A stretch of 64,000 nucleotides of DNA from Maribacter polysaccharolyticus. Its GTDB lineage: Bacteria > Bacteroidota > Bacteroidia > Flavobacteriales > Flavobacteriaceae. Both the position numbers and the translations under genes were made by a program. The notes beneath the pieces are model-generated. The model saw only the letters and a list, made by a program, of their open reading frames with translations, did no database searches and was not told the origin of the DNA. The first letter of the stretch is position 1. The number at the start of each line of letters is the position of its first letter. Positions 1 to 9,155 of this stretch are shown here, piece after piece. The stretch covers positions 322,342 to 386,341 of the forward strand of contig NZ_JARBUY010000002.1 in NCBI RefSeq assembly GCF_028882255.1. Reading direction: 5' to 3'.

Positions 1-1
1 G

Positions 2-553
2 GGTAACTGTTTGGGAGCCATGTATGTCGTTGATGGTTATGGGGATTATTTACCGTCCGATGACGTGGTGTCTTTGTATGATGCCGATGATGCCCGTTTA
101 CAGGTTTTTATTGAAGATGAACTTTTGGCTGGTGATTATGCCCCATATAGGATGAATAAATACCCTGATGTATTGGGGTATGACAATACAAAGGTCATTC
201 GTCTTGCTGAAGTTTATCTGATCAGGGCTGAGGCCCGGGCCCAATTAGGTACCGATATTGCCGGTGCCCAAGAAGATTTGGACATGGTTCGCCAAAGGGC
301 CCTGCCAACCGCAGCAAATGTTACGGCCACCGGAGATGAACTGTTGGAGGAAATAATGCTTGAAAGAAGGTTGGAACTTTGTTTTGAGGGACATAGGTTG
401 TGGGATTTAATGAGATACAAGGAGGATATCGTAAGAAACGAGTGTACTGCCAGTATTTGCTATATACCCTACGGCGATGACACCAATATATTGCCGATAC
501 CCCAAGATGAAACAGATGTAAATCCTAACATTACACCAAATCCAGGATACTAG
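2..553 (+). CDS. RagB/SusD family outer-membrane lipoprotein, C-terminal part
   Basis: The reading frame is open from the left edge, so the gene starts outside the window and only about 183 C-terminal residues are present. The helical TPR-like segment RLAEVYLIRAEA, the later ERRLELCFEGHRLWDL block and the ending ITPNPGY are typical of SusD proteins. Such proteins sit on the outer surface over a SusC/TonB-dependent channel and capture the ligand, so a SusC gene is expected just upstream. The following genes encode amidohydrolase-type enzymes rather than glycoside hydrolases, which hints at a non-carbohydrate ligand (inference). Any TTG or ATG within this segment is internal, not a start. Confidence 0.93.
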   Translation, partial: GNCLGAMYVVDGYGDYLPSDDVVSLYDADDARLQVFIEDELLAGDYAPYRMNKYPDVLGYDNTKVIRLAEVYLIRAEARAQLGTDIAGAQEDLDMVRQRALPTAANVTATGDELLEEIMLERRLELCFEGHRLWDLMRYKEDIVRNECTASICYIPYGDDTNILPIPQDETDVNPNITPNPGY

Positions 554-678
554 GTTTTGTCGTTGATACTATAGTGTTACCATATACATTGATGAAACCT
601 TAACCGGTTTCATCAATGTTCACTATAAATCAAAGTGGTGGTTTTCAAATTTATTTAAATTAAGTGGATAACAGAAAA

Positions 679-1824
679 ATGAAAAAAACACGAAGAAACC
701 TAACCAAAATGCTATCTATGGGAGTTCTTTTCCCAGGTCAGGTGGCACAGTCCCTTTCCTCGATTTTAGAATCCATATCACCAGAGGAACATTCCTTTGA
801 TCTCTCGGTTGAGAATGGTATTAAAACCAACATTGAAAAGCTTTATAAGAACGCCATAGTCAATGATGGCCTGATCATTTCCCGAAATTGGAACGATGAT
901 TCGTTCAAGGCCCTTGCCCAATCGGGATATACGGGATTCAATGCTTCAGTGGATTCAGGAAGTTTGGAGAAAGGCATGAAAAACTTAACTCAATGGCAAA
1001 CCATCATAAAGGAAAATCCCGATCGATTGATCTTGGCAACAAGTGCCAATGATTATATCAAAGCCAAGAAAGAAGGTAAAGTAGCTGTTCTACTCGGTTT
1101 TCAGAATTCCACTATGGTTGGGAATTCGATCAAAAACCTGGATACCCTCTATGATGCCGGTATGCGTTGGATGCAATTGACATACAATCAGCGTAACTTA
1201 TTGGGTGACGGAAGCACCGAAAGGACAAATTGTGGCTTATCGGATTTTGGCCTCGAGGTGGTTGAGCGCATGAACGAATTGGGGATTATAATAGACCTGT
1301 CACATTGCGGTGAACAAACCACTAACGAAGGGATTGAGTTCAGTAAGACCCCAGTTTCGATAAATCACTCCATGTGTGAGGCACTGCACAGAAATCATCC
1401 AAGGGCCAAGACGGACGAACAGATCAAGGCCATGGCCGATAAAGGAGGTATCATAGGGATTATCTGTTTGGGATATATGATCGGACCGAACTTGGGTACC
1501 GATACGACCTTGGAAACCTATGTGGATCATATCGATCATGCCGTTAAGATTGGCGGAATCGATCATGTAGGGGTAGCCTCGGATTTTGCCATTCAAGGAT
1601 TGGAAGCAACAGGGGCAACCCGTGAAAATTGGTATGTGCCGCGCTTAACCCGTTTTAAGCCATCGTATAAGGTACAATGGCCACCGTGGATTCCTGAACT
1701 CGATAAACCGGATCGCTATTTACAAGTCGCCAAAGTCTTGGACAAAAGGGGCTACAGTACCGGGGATATCGAAAAGATATTGGGTCAAAACTGGTTGCGC
1801 TTTTATAACGAAACGTTGAAATAG
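679..1824 (+). CDS. M19 membrane-dipeptidase-like protein with altered metal site
   Basis: About 381 residues of the renal-dipeptidase (peptidase M19) fold. I chose ATG 679 over GTG 664 because it begins MKKTRRNLTK, a possible twin-arginine signal, followed by a short hydrophobic stretch. His209 and His230 lie 21 residues apart in DLSHCGEQT and INHSM, as the second-zinc histidines do in the family, and Asp302 in VASDF fits the catalytic Asp. However, the N-terminal HxD motif is absent (the segment reads DGLIISRNWNDD), and the bridging Glu of the usual EGG is Gln in GFQN. Normal binuclear zinc dipeptidase chemistry is therefore doubtful. It is followed 47 bp later by an amidohydrolase gene on the same strand. 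Confidence 0.82.
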   Translation: MKKTRRNLTKMLSMGVLFPGQVAQSLSSILESISPEEHSFDLSVENGIKTNIEKLYKNAIVNDGLIISRNWNDDSFKALAQSGYTGFNASVDSGSLEKGMKNLTQWQTIIKENPDRLILATSANDYIKAKKEGKVAVLLGFQNSTMVGNSIKNLDTLYDAGMRWMQLTYNQRNLLGDGSTERTNCGLSDFGLEVVERMNELGIIIDLSHCGEQTTNEGIEFSKTPVSINHSMCEALHRNHPRAKTDEQIKAMADKGGIIGIICLGYMIGPNLGTDTTLETYVDHIDHAVKIGGIDHVGVASDFAIQGLEATGATRENWYVPRLTRFKPSYKVQWPPWIPELDKPDRYLQVAKVLDKRGYSTGDIEKILGQNWLRFYNETLK

Positions 1825-1871
1825 GATTCCGTTCCCGACCTTTAAAAGAATAATAACACTTACTAATTGAT

Positions 1872-3872
1872 ATGAAAAACCTAATAACCACCTCACTTTT
1901 AATTCTATTTTTGACCATTAGTTGTAAAGAAACAAACCATACAGATCCTACAGGTTCCCAAGAAGTAGTGTACGAGGTGGTTTTTCGGGAAAGCCTGGCG
2001 GGAGAATATAAAAAAACGAAAACCGGGGACCATGATTTTGAATGCTATTATACCTATACGGATAGGGGACGGGGACCGGAGTATACCGAAAAGATCACGG
2101 TTAACGATCGCAACTACATCACGGCCCAATCCATCAAAGGTGTCAATTATCGTAAGGTTCCCGTAAACGAAGTTTTTTCGATTTCGGGAACTACTGCTTC
2201 TTGGGAGAATCCCAAAGGAAAGGACCAAGGGGAAATCAAGGGGGATGCGCTGTATTTTCGATATGACGGTTCTCCTGCCATTTATGAAATCCTTGCACAA
2301 CAACTATTGACATCGGAAACCGGAAAAGTGCGTCTTTTCCCTGAAGGGGAGGCCGAGTTGGTTAAAAAAATGGCATTGACCTTGGAGAATGGTACCGAAC
2401 TTGATCTATTGATGATCAAAGGGTTGGATATGGTTCCTACCTATTTATGGATGAAGGGGGATCAATTGGTCTGTAGTATCGCAGGAAACCTGCATGTGGT
2501 ACAAGAAGCCTATAAGTCCATGCGTTCCGAGATGAAAAAAATGCAGGACAGCGTAGAGGATGCTTATTTAATAGAGATTTCCGAAAAGCTGTCCCATGGC
2601 TTCAATAAGGCAGTGATAAGGAATGTGAACGTTTTTGGTGTAGATGGTACCCTACTGATGAACCAAGATGTTTTTGTAGACGGGGAAACCATCCAAGCGA
2701 TCCAAGCAACCGGTAAAAATGCCATTCCTGAAAATGCAGAGGTAATCGATGGTACCGGTAAGACTTTAATGCCGGGTATGTTCGATATGCATACGCATAA
2801 TGGCAAGTTCCGGGGAATATTGCATGTCGCCGGTGGTGTGACCTCGGTCCGGGATATGGCCAACAACAAACAACTGTATCAATTAAGGGATCAATTTGAA
2901 GCTAATGAGATCATTGGCCCGCATATCGTAACCTTTTGTGGGATAATCGATGGTCCTGGCCCCTATGCCAATCAACGTAATGTGGTGGAAACGCTGGAGG
3001 AAGGATTGGCAGAGATCCAGGATTATAAAGATTTAGGGTATCAACAGATCAAATTGTATAGTTCCATCAAACCTGAATGGGTAACCCCATTAACCGAAAA
3101 AGCACATGCACTTGGCATGCGGGTCAGTGGCCATATTCCCGCATTTATGACCGCCTCACAAGCCATCAATCAGGGTTATAATGAAATCCAACATATGAAT
3201 ATGTTGTTTTTGAATTTCCTGTCGGATACCATTGATACGAGAACGCCTTTGCGTTTTACCATGGTAGCGAAGCATGGGTTGGACCTTGATTTTGAATCCG
3301 AAGAATATCTCGAATTCATAGACCTCTTGAAAGCAAAGGATATTTTGATCGACCCCACAATGGGTGTTTTTGAAAATATGATCGTCGCCACTAAAGGGGA
3401 ACCGAGTCCTACCTATAGCGAGATCATGGGCAGGCTTCCCATTATCAGTCAACGTCAGTTTTATGCCGGTGGACTTCCGAAAACGGAGGAAACAACGCCC
3501 ATTTACAGGAAGAGCTATGATAATATGATTGCCGCCGTTTATGACCTATACAAGAAGGACGTGAAAATCGTTCCCGGTACCGATGGCATACCAGGTTTTT
3601 TATACCATCGTGAACTCGAGCTTTATGTAAAATCGGGCATTCCTGCCAATGAGGTGCTGCAATTGGCTACCATAAAATCCGCGGAAATCACTGGAGTGTC
3701 TGAATCTTACGGATCCATTGAAGCCGGTAAAAAGGCCGATCTTATTTTAGTGGACGGTAACCCTGTAGCGAACATAGGGGACATAAGAAGGGTGGAATGG
3801 ACGATGAAGGGGAGCAATCTCTTCTATGCCAAGGAGCTGTACAATGCGATGGGCATAAATCATTTTAAGTAA
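1872..3872 (+). CDS. Exported amidohydrolase-superfamily lipoprotein
   Basis: 666 residues. The start MKNLITTSLLILFLTISC is a lipoprotein signal with Cys18 as the lipidated residue. Residues ~20-240 are an N-terminal extension without a recognised family. From ~245 comes the metal-dependent hydrolase fold: His307 and His309 in DMHTH after LMPGMF, Lys394 in QIKLY (candidate carboxylated lysine), His421 in SGHIPAF and Asp571 in PGTDG. The C-terminal GKKADLILVDGNP strand is typical of imidazolonepropionase and prolidase-like members that open cyclic amides or cleave Xaa-Pro-type bonds. The substrate is not deducible. It is a paralogue of the protein at 5101-7146. Confidence 0.9.
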   Translation: MKNLITTSLLILFLTISCKETNHTDPTGSQEVVYEVVFRESLAGEYKKTKTGDHDFECYYTYTDRGRGPEYTEKITVNDRNYITAQSIKGVNYRKVPVNEVFSISGTTASWENPKGKDQGEIKGDALYFRYDGSPAIYEILAQQLLTSETGKVRLFPEGEAELVKKMALTLENGTELDLLMIKGLDMVPTYLWMKGDQLVCSIAGNLHVVQEAYKSMRSEMKKMQDSVEDAYLIEISEKLSHGFNKAVIRNVNVFGVDGTLLMNQDVFVDGETIQAIQATGKNAIPENAEVIDGTGKTLMPGMFDMHTHNGKFRGILHVAGGVTSVRDMANNKQLYQLRDQFEANEIIGPHIVTFCGIIDGPGPYANQRNVVETLEEGLAEIQDYKDLGYQQIKLYSSIKPEWVTPLTEKAHALGMRVSGHIPAFMTASQAINQGYNEIQHMNMLFLNFLSDTIDTRTPLRFTMVAKHGLDLDFESEEYLEFIDLLKAKDILIDPTMGVFENMIVATKGEPSPTYSEIMGRLPIISQRQFYAGGLPKTEETTPIYRKSYDNMIAAVYDLYKKDVKIVPGTDGIPGFLYHRELELYVKSGIPANEVLQLATIKSAEITGVSESYGSIEAGKKADLILVDGNPVANIGDIRRVEWTMKGSNLFYAKELYNAMGINHFK

Positions 3873-3926
3873 ACACGTCGCGAGGAGCTGCGTGAATCGG
3901 AATAATCATATTTAGCGGAAACAACA

Positions 3927-5048
3927 ATGAAACAGTTACAAATTTTATTTTTTTCACTCATGGTAGCCACGGGGTATAGCCAGTCTCCCGAATTCTTTAC
4001 CAGTGGTAGATTGATATTGGGTACCTATAAAGAACGTACGGCATCCATGGGGGTCGGTGATATCGATCAAGATGGGGATATGGATGTCCTAGTGGCCAAC
4101 GGTAGGCATTGGGCTGGTCAAAATCGTGTATTCTTCAATAATGGAAGAGGGGTATTTACCGTGTCGCAAGTTTTGGGAGATGAGCAGGAGACCAGTTATT
4201 CCACCGAGCTTGCCGATTTTGATAACGACGGTGATTTGGATGTGGCCGTAGGGAATGATATGGCCCCGAATTATATTTTTTTGAATGATGGTCAAGGCCA
4301 TTTTACCAAAGGGTCAATGTTCGGTGTGGCATATGCCCCGACAAGGAATATCGTGGTGGCCGATATTGATGGCGATGGCGATATGGATATTCTAATAACC
4401 AACCGCGGAAGGGAAAATGAGATATGCCTTAATGACGGAAAGGGCAATTTCACTAAATCCATAGGCTTCGGTTCCAAAAAAGATTCTACGATAGATGTCG
4501 AAGTGGCTGATATGGACGGTGATGGCCATAACGACCTTATTTTGGCCAATAGGGACGATCAACCCAATTTTGTTTATCTCAATGATGGCAACCTGAATTT
4601 CATCAAGGGAATACCCTACGGTACGGGTAAGGACAATACCAGATCCGTTGCTATCGCGGATATGGACGAAGATGGGTATTTGGATATTGTTACGGCCAAT
4701 ATCGGGGAGCCCAATGTCATTTATTTCGGGAGTAAAAATTCGGATTATAATAGGAAAATGGTTTTTGACGATAGTACGGATAAATCGTATTCTTTAAGTG
4801 TCTCGGATTTGGATATGGATGGTACGACGGATATCGTTATTGGCAACGTTAGGGGTTCCAACACCGTATTTCTGAACCAAGAGAATGGAAAAACTTGGAA
4901 AAAAATAGTGCTGAGCGATAAAAAATTCAGCACCTACGATATCATGGTCCGTGATTTGAACGGGGATGGTAAACCGGATATCATAGAAAGCAACTCTGAT
5001 GAACTCAATCTATATTATTTCAACAAATATGTGCCAAAGTTCCCCTGA
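3927..5048 (+). CDS. Exported VCBS/FG-GAP repeat protein
   Basis: 373 residues beginning with a signal peptide (MKQLQILFFSLMVATGYSQ). The rest is six to seven repeats of about 50 residues built around calcium-loop motifs such as DIDQDGDMDVLVAN, DFDNDGDLDVAVG, DIDGDGDMDILI and DLNGDGKPDII. These form a beta-propeller with Asp-rich Ca2+ sites, as in FG-GAP/VCBS proteins. No enzymatic domain is attached. Lying between two exported amidohydrolases in the same orientation, it is probably a surface binding or scaffold protein of this locus (inference). Confidence 0.9.
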   Translation: MKQLQILFFSLMVATGYSQSPEFFTSGRLILGTYKERTASMGVGDIDQDGDMDVLVANGRHWAGQNRVFFNNGRGVFTVSQVLGDEQETSYSTELADFDNDGDLDVAVGNDMAPNYIFLNDGQGHFTKGSMFGVAYAPTRNIVVADIDGDGDMDILITNRGRENEICLNDGKGNFTKSIGFGSKKDSTIDVEVADMDGDGHNDLILANRDDQPNFVYLNDGNLNFIKGIPYGTGKDNTRSVAIADMDEDGYLDIVTANIGEPNVIYFGSKNSDYNRKMVFDDSTDKSYSLSVSDLDMDGTTDIVIGNVRGSNTVFLNQENGKTWKKIVLSDKKFSTYDIMVRDLNGDGKPDIIESNSDELNLYYFNKYVPKFP

Positions 5049-5100
5049 GTTCATCGGATTGCTTTTTAATAAAATCTAAACCATATAAAATATATTGAAA

Positions 5101-7146
5101 ATGATTAAAAAAAATCATCCGTTTGTTGTAGTCGTAACCATGCTTTTGTTGGCGATTACTTCGTGTGCACCGGAATCTTCCCCAATGGATACCATTGAAA
5201 AAGAGGGTACGTTCATAGTACATAGAAGACAATCCCCAATAGGGGAGGAATCCTACGAAATACGTACCACCAAAGACTCCATAATCGTTACATCCCTGCA
5301 AGGTGAAAACGAACGGGGACGTGTTACCGGGGTGGTATCCGAATTGCGATTGACCAAGGATTTGGAACCGGTTTATTATAGCAGCAAAAGGATTTCCAAC
5401 GATACTACCAATATTTTGGAAGTGGAGAAAACAGGTCCTAACGAAATTACCATTTGGGAAAAACATTATGACAAGATCACTAAGGAAGTGGCTTCCCATT
5501 TCTTCCCATTGCACAGTAATATTCCTGCGGGTATTGAAATGATGCTGTACCATTATTATTTTAAGCTCGGACAAAAAAGCTTGCCCACTTTCCCCAGAGG
5601 GGAGGTAACGGTTACCCATACGGGGAAAGATACCGTAACTATAGGCGGAGCGCAAAAAATCCTTGACAGGTATGTTACCACGGGTATCAACTGGGGAGGC
5701 AGAACGGTATGGTTGGATGAATCGAAAAATTTGGTTGCACTGGTCAAGGCCAATACCCAGATCAGGGAAATGATCAGAAATGAATATGAAGAAGCCTTAC
5801 CGACCTTTATCCAGGGTAATGTAATGGAACAAATGGCCCAACTTTCCGAGTATACCGATAATTTGAAAGGTCCGGAATATCCTGTGATAGCTTTGGTTGG
5901 AGGTGATGTAGTGGATGGTGTCAGCGATACCGTCAAGGAAGACATGACGATAATCGTCGAAGAAGGTAAAATCGTTGAAATCGGGAAAAGGGAAGCTGTC
6001 AAGGTATCAAAAGGGGCCAAGGTAATCGATGTAACAGGAAAGACCTTGATTCCCGGGCTTTGGGATATGCATGCGCATTCGAACCAAGTACAATGGGCAC
6101 CTGCCTACTTGGCCGGGGGTGTAACCACGATCAGGGATAACGGTAATGAACTTGAATTCGCAACTGCTTTTAGGGATGCCATTGCCAAAGAAGGGGCTTT
6201 GGGCCCCGATATCCTTTTGGCGGGTATGACCGATGGCCCGGGAATTAAAGGGAATGGCGTGGTCCGTGCAAGATCGGAGGAGGAAGCCAAAGAAGTCGTG
6301 GCCTTGTACCATAAGAACGGCTACAAACAGATCAAGATCTATACTTCTATAGAACCTGGGGTTTTAAAAGTATTGGCCAAAGAGGCACATAAGGTGGGGA
6401 TGACCCTTACCGGTCATGTTCCGGCTGCTTTAGGCAATGCAATACCTGCCGTTGAGAGCGGTATGGATATGTTAAGCCATTACAATAGAATACTTACCCC
6501 ATTGTTTCCCGGCAAAGACGTGTCCGATCTTGGTACGTACTTTATGGCCGAAAATGAAATTACCGATGAACAGATCGATAAGGCCATTGCATTTTATCTG
6601 AAACACGGGACCGTATTGGATCCTACCCTTGGACTGGGGGCTGTCCGTACAATGCCAAAAGGCGATAAAATGGAGTCTATTGAGCCCGATGCCGGTAGAA
6701 TGGCCTATGAACTTTTTGAAGGAAAAAGGTTTCGAAGTGGTTTGGGTGAGGCACGTGCCAAAAAGTCAATGGACAACTTCCTGAAATCCGCAGAGGTTAT
6801 CGGTAAATTTTATAAAGCAGGAATCCCCGTGGTTGCCGGTACCGACAATTTCGCACCGGGATTCGGACTTTTCTTGGAGATAGAAACCTATCAAAAATAT
6901 GGTGGACTAACCCCGTTGGAAGCCATTAAAACGGCAACTATAATCCCTGCCACAGCGATGGGAATGGGCGATGTCACCGGTTCTTTGGAAGTTGGAAAAG
7001 AGGCCGATATTGCCATTTTGGATAAAAATCCATTGGAGGATATCGATAATATCAGAAGTGTATCCTCTGTAATGACCAATGGAAATTATTATGAGAGTGA
7101 AGCGCTATGGATAGCAGCGGATTTCAAACCCAATAGAGACCAATAG
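5101..7146 (+). CDS. Exported amidohydrolase-superfamily lipoprotein
   Basis: 681 residues from ATG 5101; an in-frame TTG at 5095 would add only two residues. The N-terminus MIKKNHPFVVVVTMLLLA then ITSC is a lipoprotein signal. After an N-terminal domain of about 250 residues the amidohydrolase barrel carries His324 and His326 (DMHAHS), Lys412 (QIKIYTS), His439 (TGHVPA) and Asp582 (AGTDNF), and ends with GKEADIAILDKNP. All five usual metal or acid positions of the prolidase/imidazolonase-like branch are present, so it should be active, unlike the M19-like neighbour. It shares layout with the protein at 1872-3872, so a duplication within the locus is likely. Confidence 0.9.
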   Translation: MIKKNHPFVVVVTMLLLAITSCAPESSPMDTIEKEGTFIVHRRQSPIGEESYEIRTTKDSIIVTSLQGENERGRVTGVVSELRLTKDLEPVYYSSKRISNDTTNILEVEKTGPNEITIWEKHYDKITKEVASHFFPLHSNIPAGIEMMLYHYYFKLGQKSLPTFPRGEVTVTHTGKDTVTIGGAQKILDRYVTTGINWGGRTVWLDESKNLVALVKANTQIREMIRNEYEEALPTFIQGNVMEQMAQLSEYTDNLKGPEYPVIALVGGDVVDGVSDTVKEDMTIIVEEGKIVEIGKREAVKVSKGAKVIDVTGKTLIPGLWDMHAHSNQVQWAPAYLAGGVTTIRDNGNELEFATAFRDAIAKEGALGPDILLAGMTDGPGIKGNGVVRARSEEEAKEVVALYHKNGYKQIKIYTSIEPGVLKVLAKEAHKVGMTLTGHVPAALGNAIPAVESGMDMLSHYNRILTPLFPGKDVSDLGTYFMAENEITDEQIDKAIAFYLKHGTVLDPTLGLGAVRTMPKGDKMESIEPDAGRMAYELFEGKRFRSGLGEARAKKSMDNFLKSAEVIGKFYKAGIPVVAGTDNFAPGFGLFLEIETYQKYGGLTPLEAIKTATIIPATAMGMGDVTGSLEVGKEADIAILDKNPLEDIDNIRSVSSVMTNGNYYESEALWIAADFKPNRDQ

Positions 7147-7174
7147 AATTAAGTAAGGGAAATAACAAGATATA

Positions 7175-8113
7175 ATGAACCACATAAAGGGATTTGTATT
7201 AAAATGTTTGGTTGCATTTAGCATCTTGGCAGGGATACAAAATGGATATGGCCAAGTGCTCAAAATGAAATATTTGGGTGTCGCCGGTTGGGAAATGACA
7301 GATGGGGAAACCACCATTTTGGTCGACCCCTATATTTCCAGGGTAAAATTACAAGGGAATCCCCGTTTTTATGGTGAAGGGGATACCCGTAGCATTTTCA
7401 CTGGGGATGACGTTTATGTATCGGACACCGTTGCCATTAATAAGGTAATTACAAAGGCCGATTATATTTTGGTGCACCACTCCCATGTGGATCATTTGGC
7501 AGACGTACCATATATCGCCAAAAAGACCGGGGCAGTGGTCATTGGCACCGAAACCAGTTGTACCATTTTAAGTGCTTATGGGGTTCCGCAAAAGCAATTG
7601 ATCAGGGTAAAAGGAGGAGAGGATTATCAGTTTGAAAAGTTTTCGGTCCGGGTGGTGCCTTCCCTTCATTCCGCTTTGGGTGATAAGAGGTATTTCAGTT
7701 CGGAGACCTATACGGATCCAGAAGCCCTTAAAGTTCCTTTAAAAGTCAATGAATTTGTGGAAGGGGGATCCCTCATGTTCTTGGTGCGTTTCAATTCGCA
7801 TAAGATCCTGACCTTCGGATCCATGAATTATATTGAAAGGGAAGTGGCCGGACTCCAACCCGATGTGCTGCTGCCGGGCATCAACCTATCTCGCTTGGAA
7901 ATCTATAACTATACTGAGCGATTGTTAACCCTTACCGGTTTCCCGAAAACGGTCATCCCGACACACTGGGATAATTTTAGGTTACCGTACGGGTATTCCC
8001 AAAAAGACCCCATTGAAAAAAAAGTGATGCCCTTTATTGATGAGGTAAAAGCGGTTTCCCCTGAAACGAATGTCATAATACCAAGGCATTTGGAAACAAT
8101 TACCATTGAATAA
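7175..8113 (+). CDS. Exported metallo-beta-lactamase-fold hydrolase
   Basis: 312 residues with an N-terminal signal peptide (about 1-26, ending NGYGQ). The zinc motif HSHVDH gives His102, His104, Asp106 and His107, preceded by a beta strand (KADYILV). A second conserved block near residues 223-227 reads FGSMN, and PTHWDNF near the C-terminus resembles the UlaG/YcbL-like branch of the MBL fold. Such enzymes hydrolyse lactones, phosphodiesters or amides, and the sequence does not decide which. It lies 28 bp after the second amidohydrolase and 56 bp before the creatininase-like gene, so it is likely co-transcribed. Confidence 0.87.
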   Translation: MNHIKGFVLKCLVAFSILAGIQNGYGQVLKMKYLGVAGWEMTDGETTILVDPYISRVKLQGNPRFYGEGDTRSIFTGDDVYVSDTVAINKVITKADYILVHHSHVDHLADVPYIAKKTGAVVIGTETSCTILSAYGVPQKQLIRVKGGEDYQFEKFSVRVVPSLHSALGDKRYFSSETYTDPEALKVPLKVNEFVEGGSLMFLVRFNSHKILTFGSMNYIEREVAGLQPDVLLPGINLSRLEIYNYTERLLTLTGFPKTVIPTHWDNFRLPYGYSQKDPIEKKVMPFIDEVKAVSPETNVIIPRHLETITIE

Positions 8114-8169
8114 TGGCAACACGATCTTAAAAAAAACAAATATTGATTTTCAAAATAAAATTAAACTAA

Positions 8170-9033
8170 ATGGCTGAAGCAGTTCAAACCAATCCACTGT
8201 GGAGAGAAAACAAGGTTAAGAATTATTTACCCCATATGACGGTTCCTGAGGTGGAATCATTTTTGACAAGGTCCGATATGGTCATTATCCCGATAGGGGC
8301 CTTGGAACAACATTCAAGCCATCTGCCTATTGGTACCGATTTTATCAATGGGAAGGAACTTTGTAAACTCATAGCCCAGGAGCGTGATATTTTAGTGGCT
8401 CCGGTGTTGATGGCCGGGCAGTCTCCTTATCATATGGCCTTTGCCGGAAGTATTACCTTAAGTGCCGAAACGATACTTAAAGTACATATGGAAACCGTTG
8501 AATCTTTGATCAGGCATGGGTTTAGGCGTTTTGTTTTTATGAATTCCCATGGAGGGAATACGGCAATCACCACATTTTTGGTAGATCAAATAAACCAAAA
8601 GACCTCTGCCGTGGCCGTTGATTACAGTGTGGCCATAAAACCTTTTTTGAAAGTAGGGAAGAAAGAAGAAGCCACGGCATTAGACCGTCATGCCGGTACG
8701 GGCGAAACCTCCAATTCGATGTATTTAATGCCGGACTTGGTGCAATTGGATAAGGCGACAACGCCAACATTGACCCTCCCGGAGCATTTGACCAAGATGC
8801 TTCCTGAAGTCATAAAGGAGGAACCCACGGCGAAGTTATTGTTTCTTTCGGAAGGCTTGAAAGCCAAGGACACGGGCAAGAAAACCTCAACCAAGGAAAT
8901 GACGACAACGGGGGTTTGGGGAACATTGAATCCCAATGAAGCTACCACGGAAAGAGGTGCGGAGAACATCAAAATCGAGGTTGAAGCCTTTATAGGTTTT
9001 ATTGATAAATGGAATGAACTGGTCAAAGCTTAA
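8170..9033 (+). CDS. Creatininase-family amidohydrolase
   Basis: 287 residues, the usual family length, with no signal peptide, so cytoplasmic. The family metal ligands are visible: Glu46, His48 and Asp57 in ALEQHSSHLPIGTD, His127 in MNSHGGN, and Glu179 in HAGTGETS. Creatininase-family enzymes hydrolyse cyclic or linear amides such as creatinine, 3-dehydro-scyllo-type amides, formamidopyrimidines and mycofactocin precursors. It is the only cytoplasmic hydrolase of this run and stands just before a carboxylate transporter, which suggests intracellular processing of an imported amide (inference). The usual EQHGPH is EQHSSH here. Confidence 0.9.
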   Translation: MAEAVQTNPLWRENKVKNYLPHMTVPEVESFLTRSDMVIIPIGALEQHSSHLPIGTDFINGKELCKLIAQERDILVAPVLMAGQSPYHMAFAGSITLSAETILKVHMETVESLIRHGFRRFVFMNSHGGNTAITTFLVDQINQKTSAVAVDYSVAIKPFLKVGKKEEATALDRHAGTGETSNSMYLMPDLVQLDKATTPTLTLPEHLTKMLPEVIKEEPTAKLLFLSEGLKAKDTGKKTSTKEMTTTGVWGTLNPNEATTERGAENIKIEVEAFIGFIDKWNELVKA

Positions 9034-9056
9034 GCGAAAACCTCGATTGTCCGAAA

Positions 9057-9140
9057 ATGGCCATTAACCGGGTGTGGAATGAAATTGAAGCCAAGAGACC
9101 CGGGAAAGCAATGAAAGGGTCATGGGGCGACTATAAATGA
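9057..9140 (+). other. Short open frame, possible gene remnant
   Basis: Between the creatininase-like gene and the transporter is a 27-codon ATG frame encoding NRVWNEIEAKRPGKAMKG and ending SWGDYK. It reads like the C-terminal tail of a larger protein rather than random sequence, and it begins 23 bp after the upstream stop. I cannot assign it. It may be a remnant of a deleted cluster gene or a chance frame. Confidence 0.2.
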
Positions 9141-9155
9141 ATAATTATTGATTGA

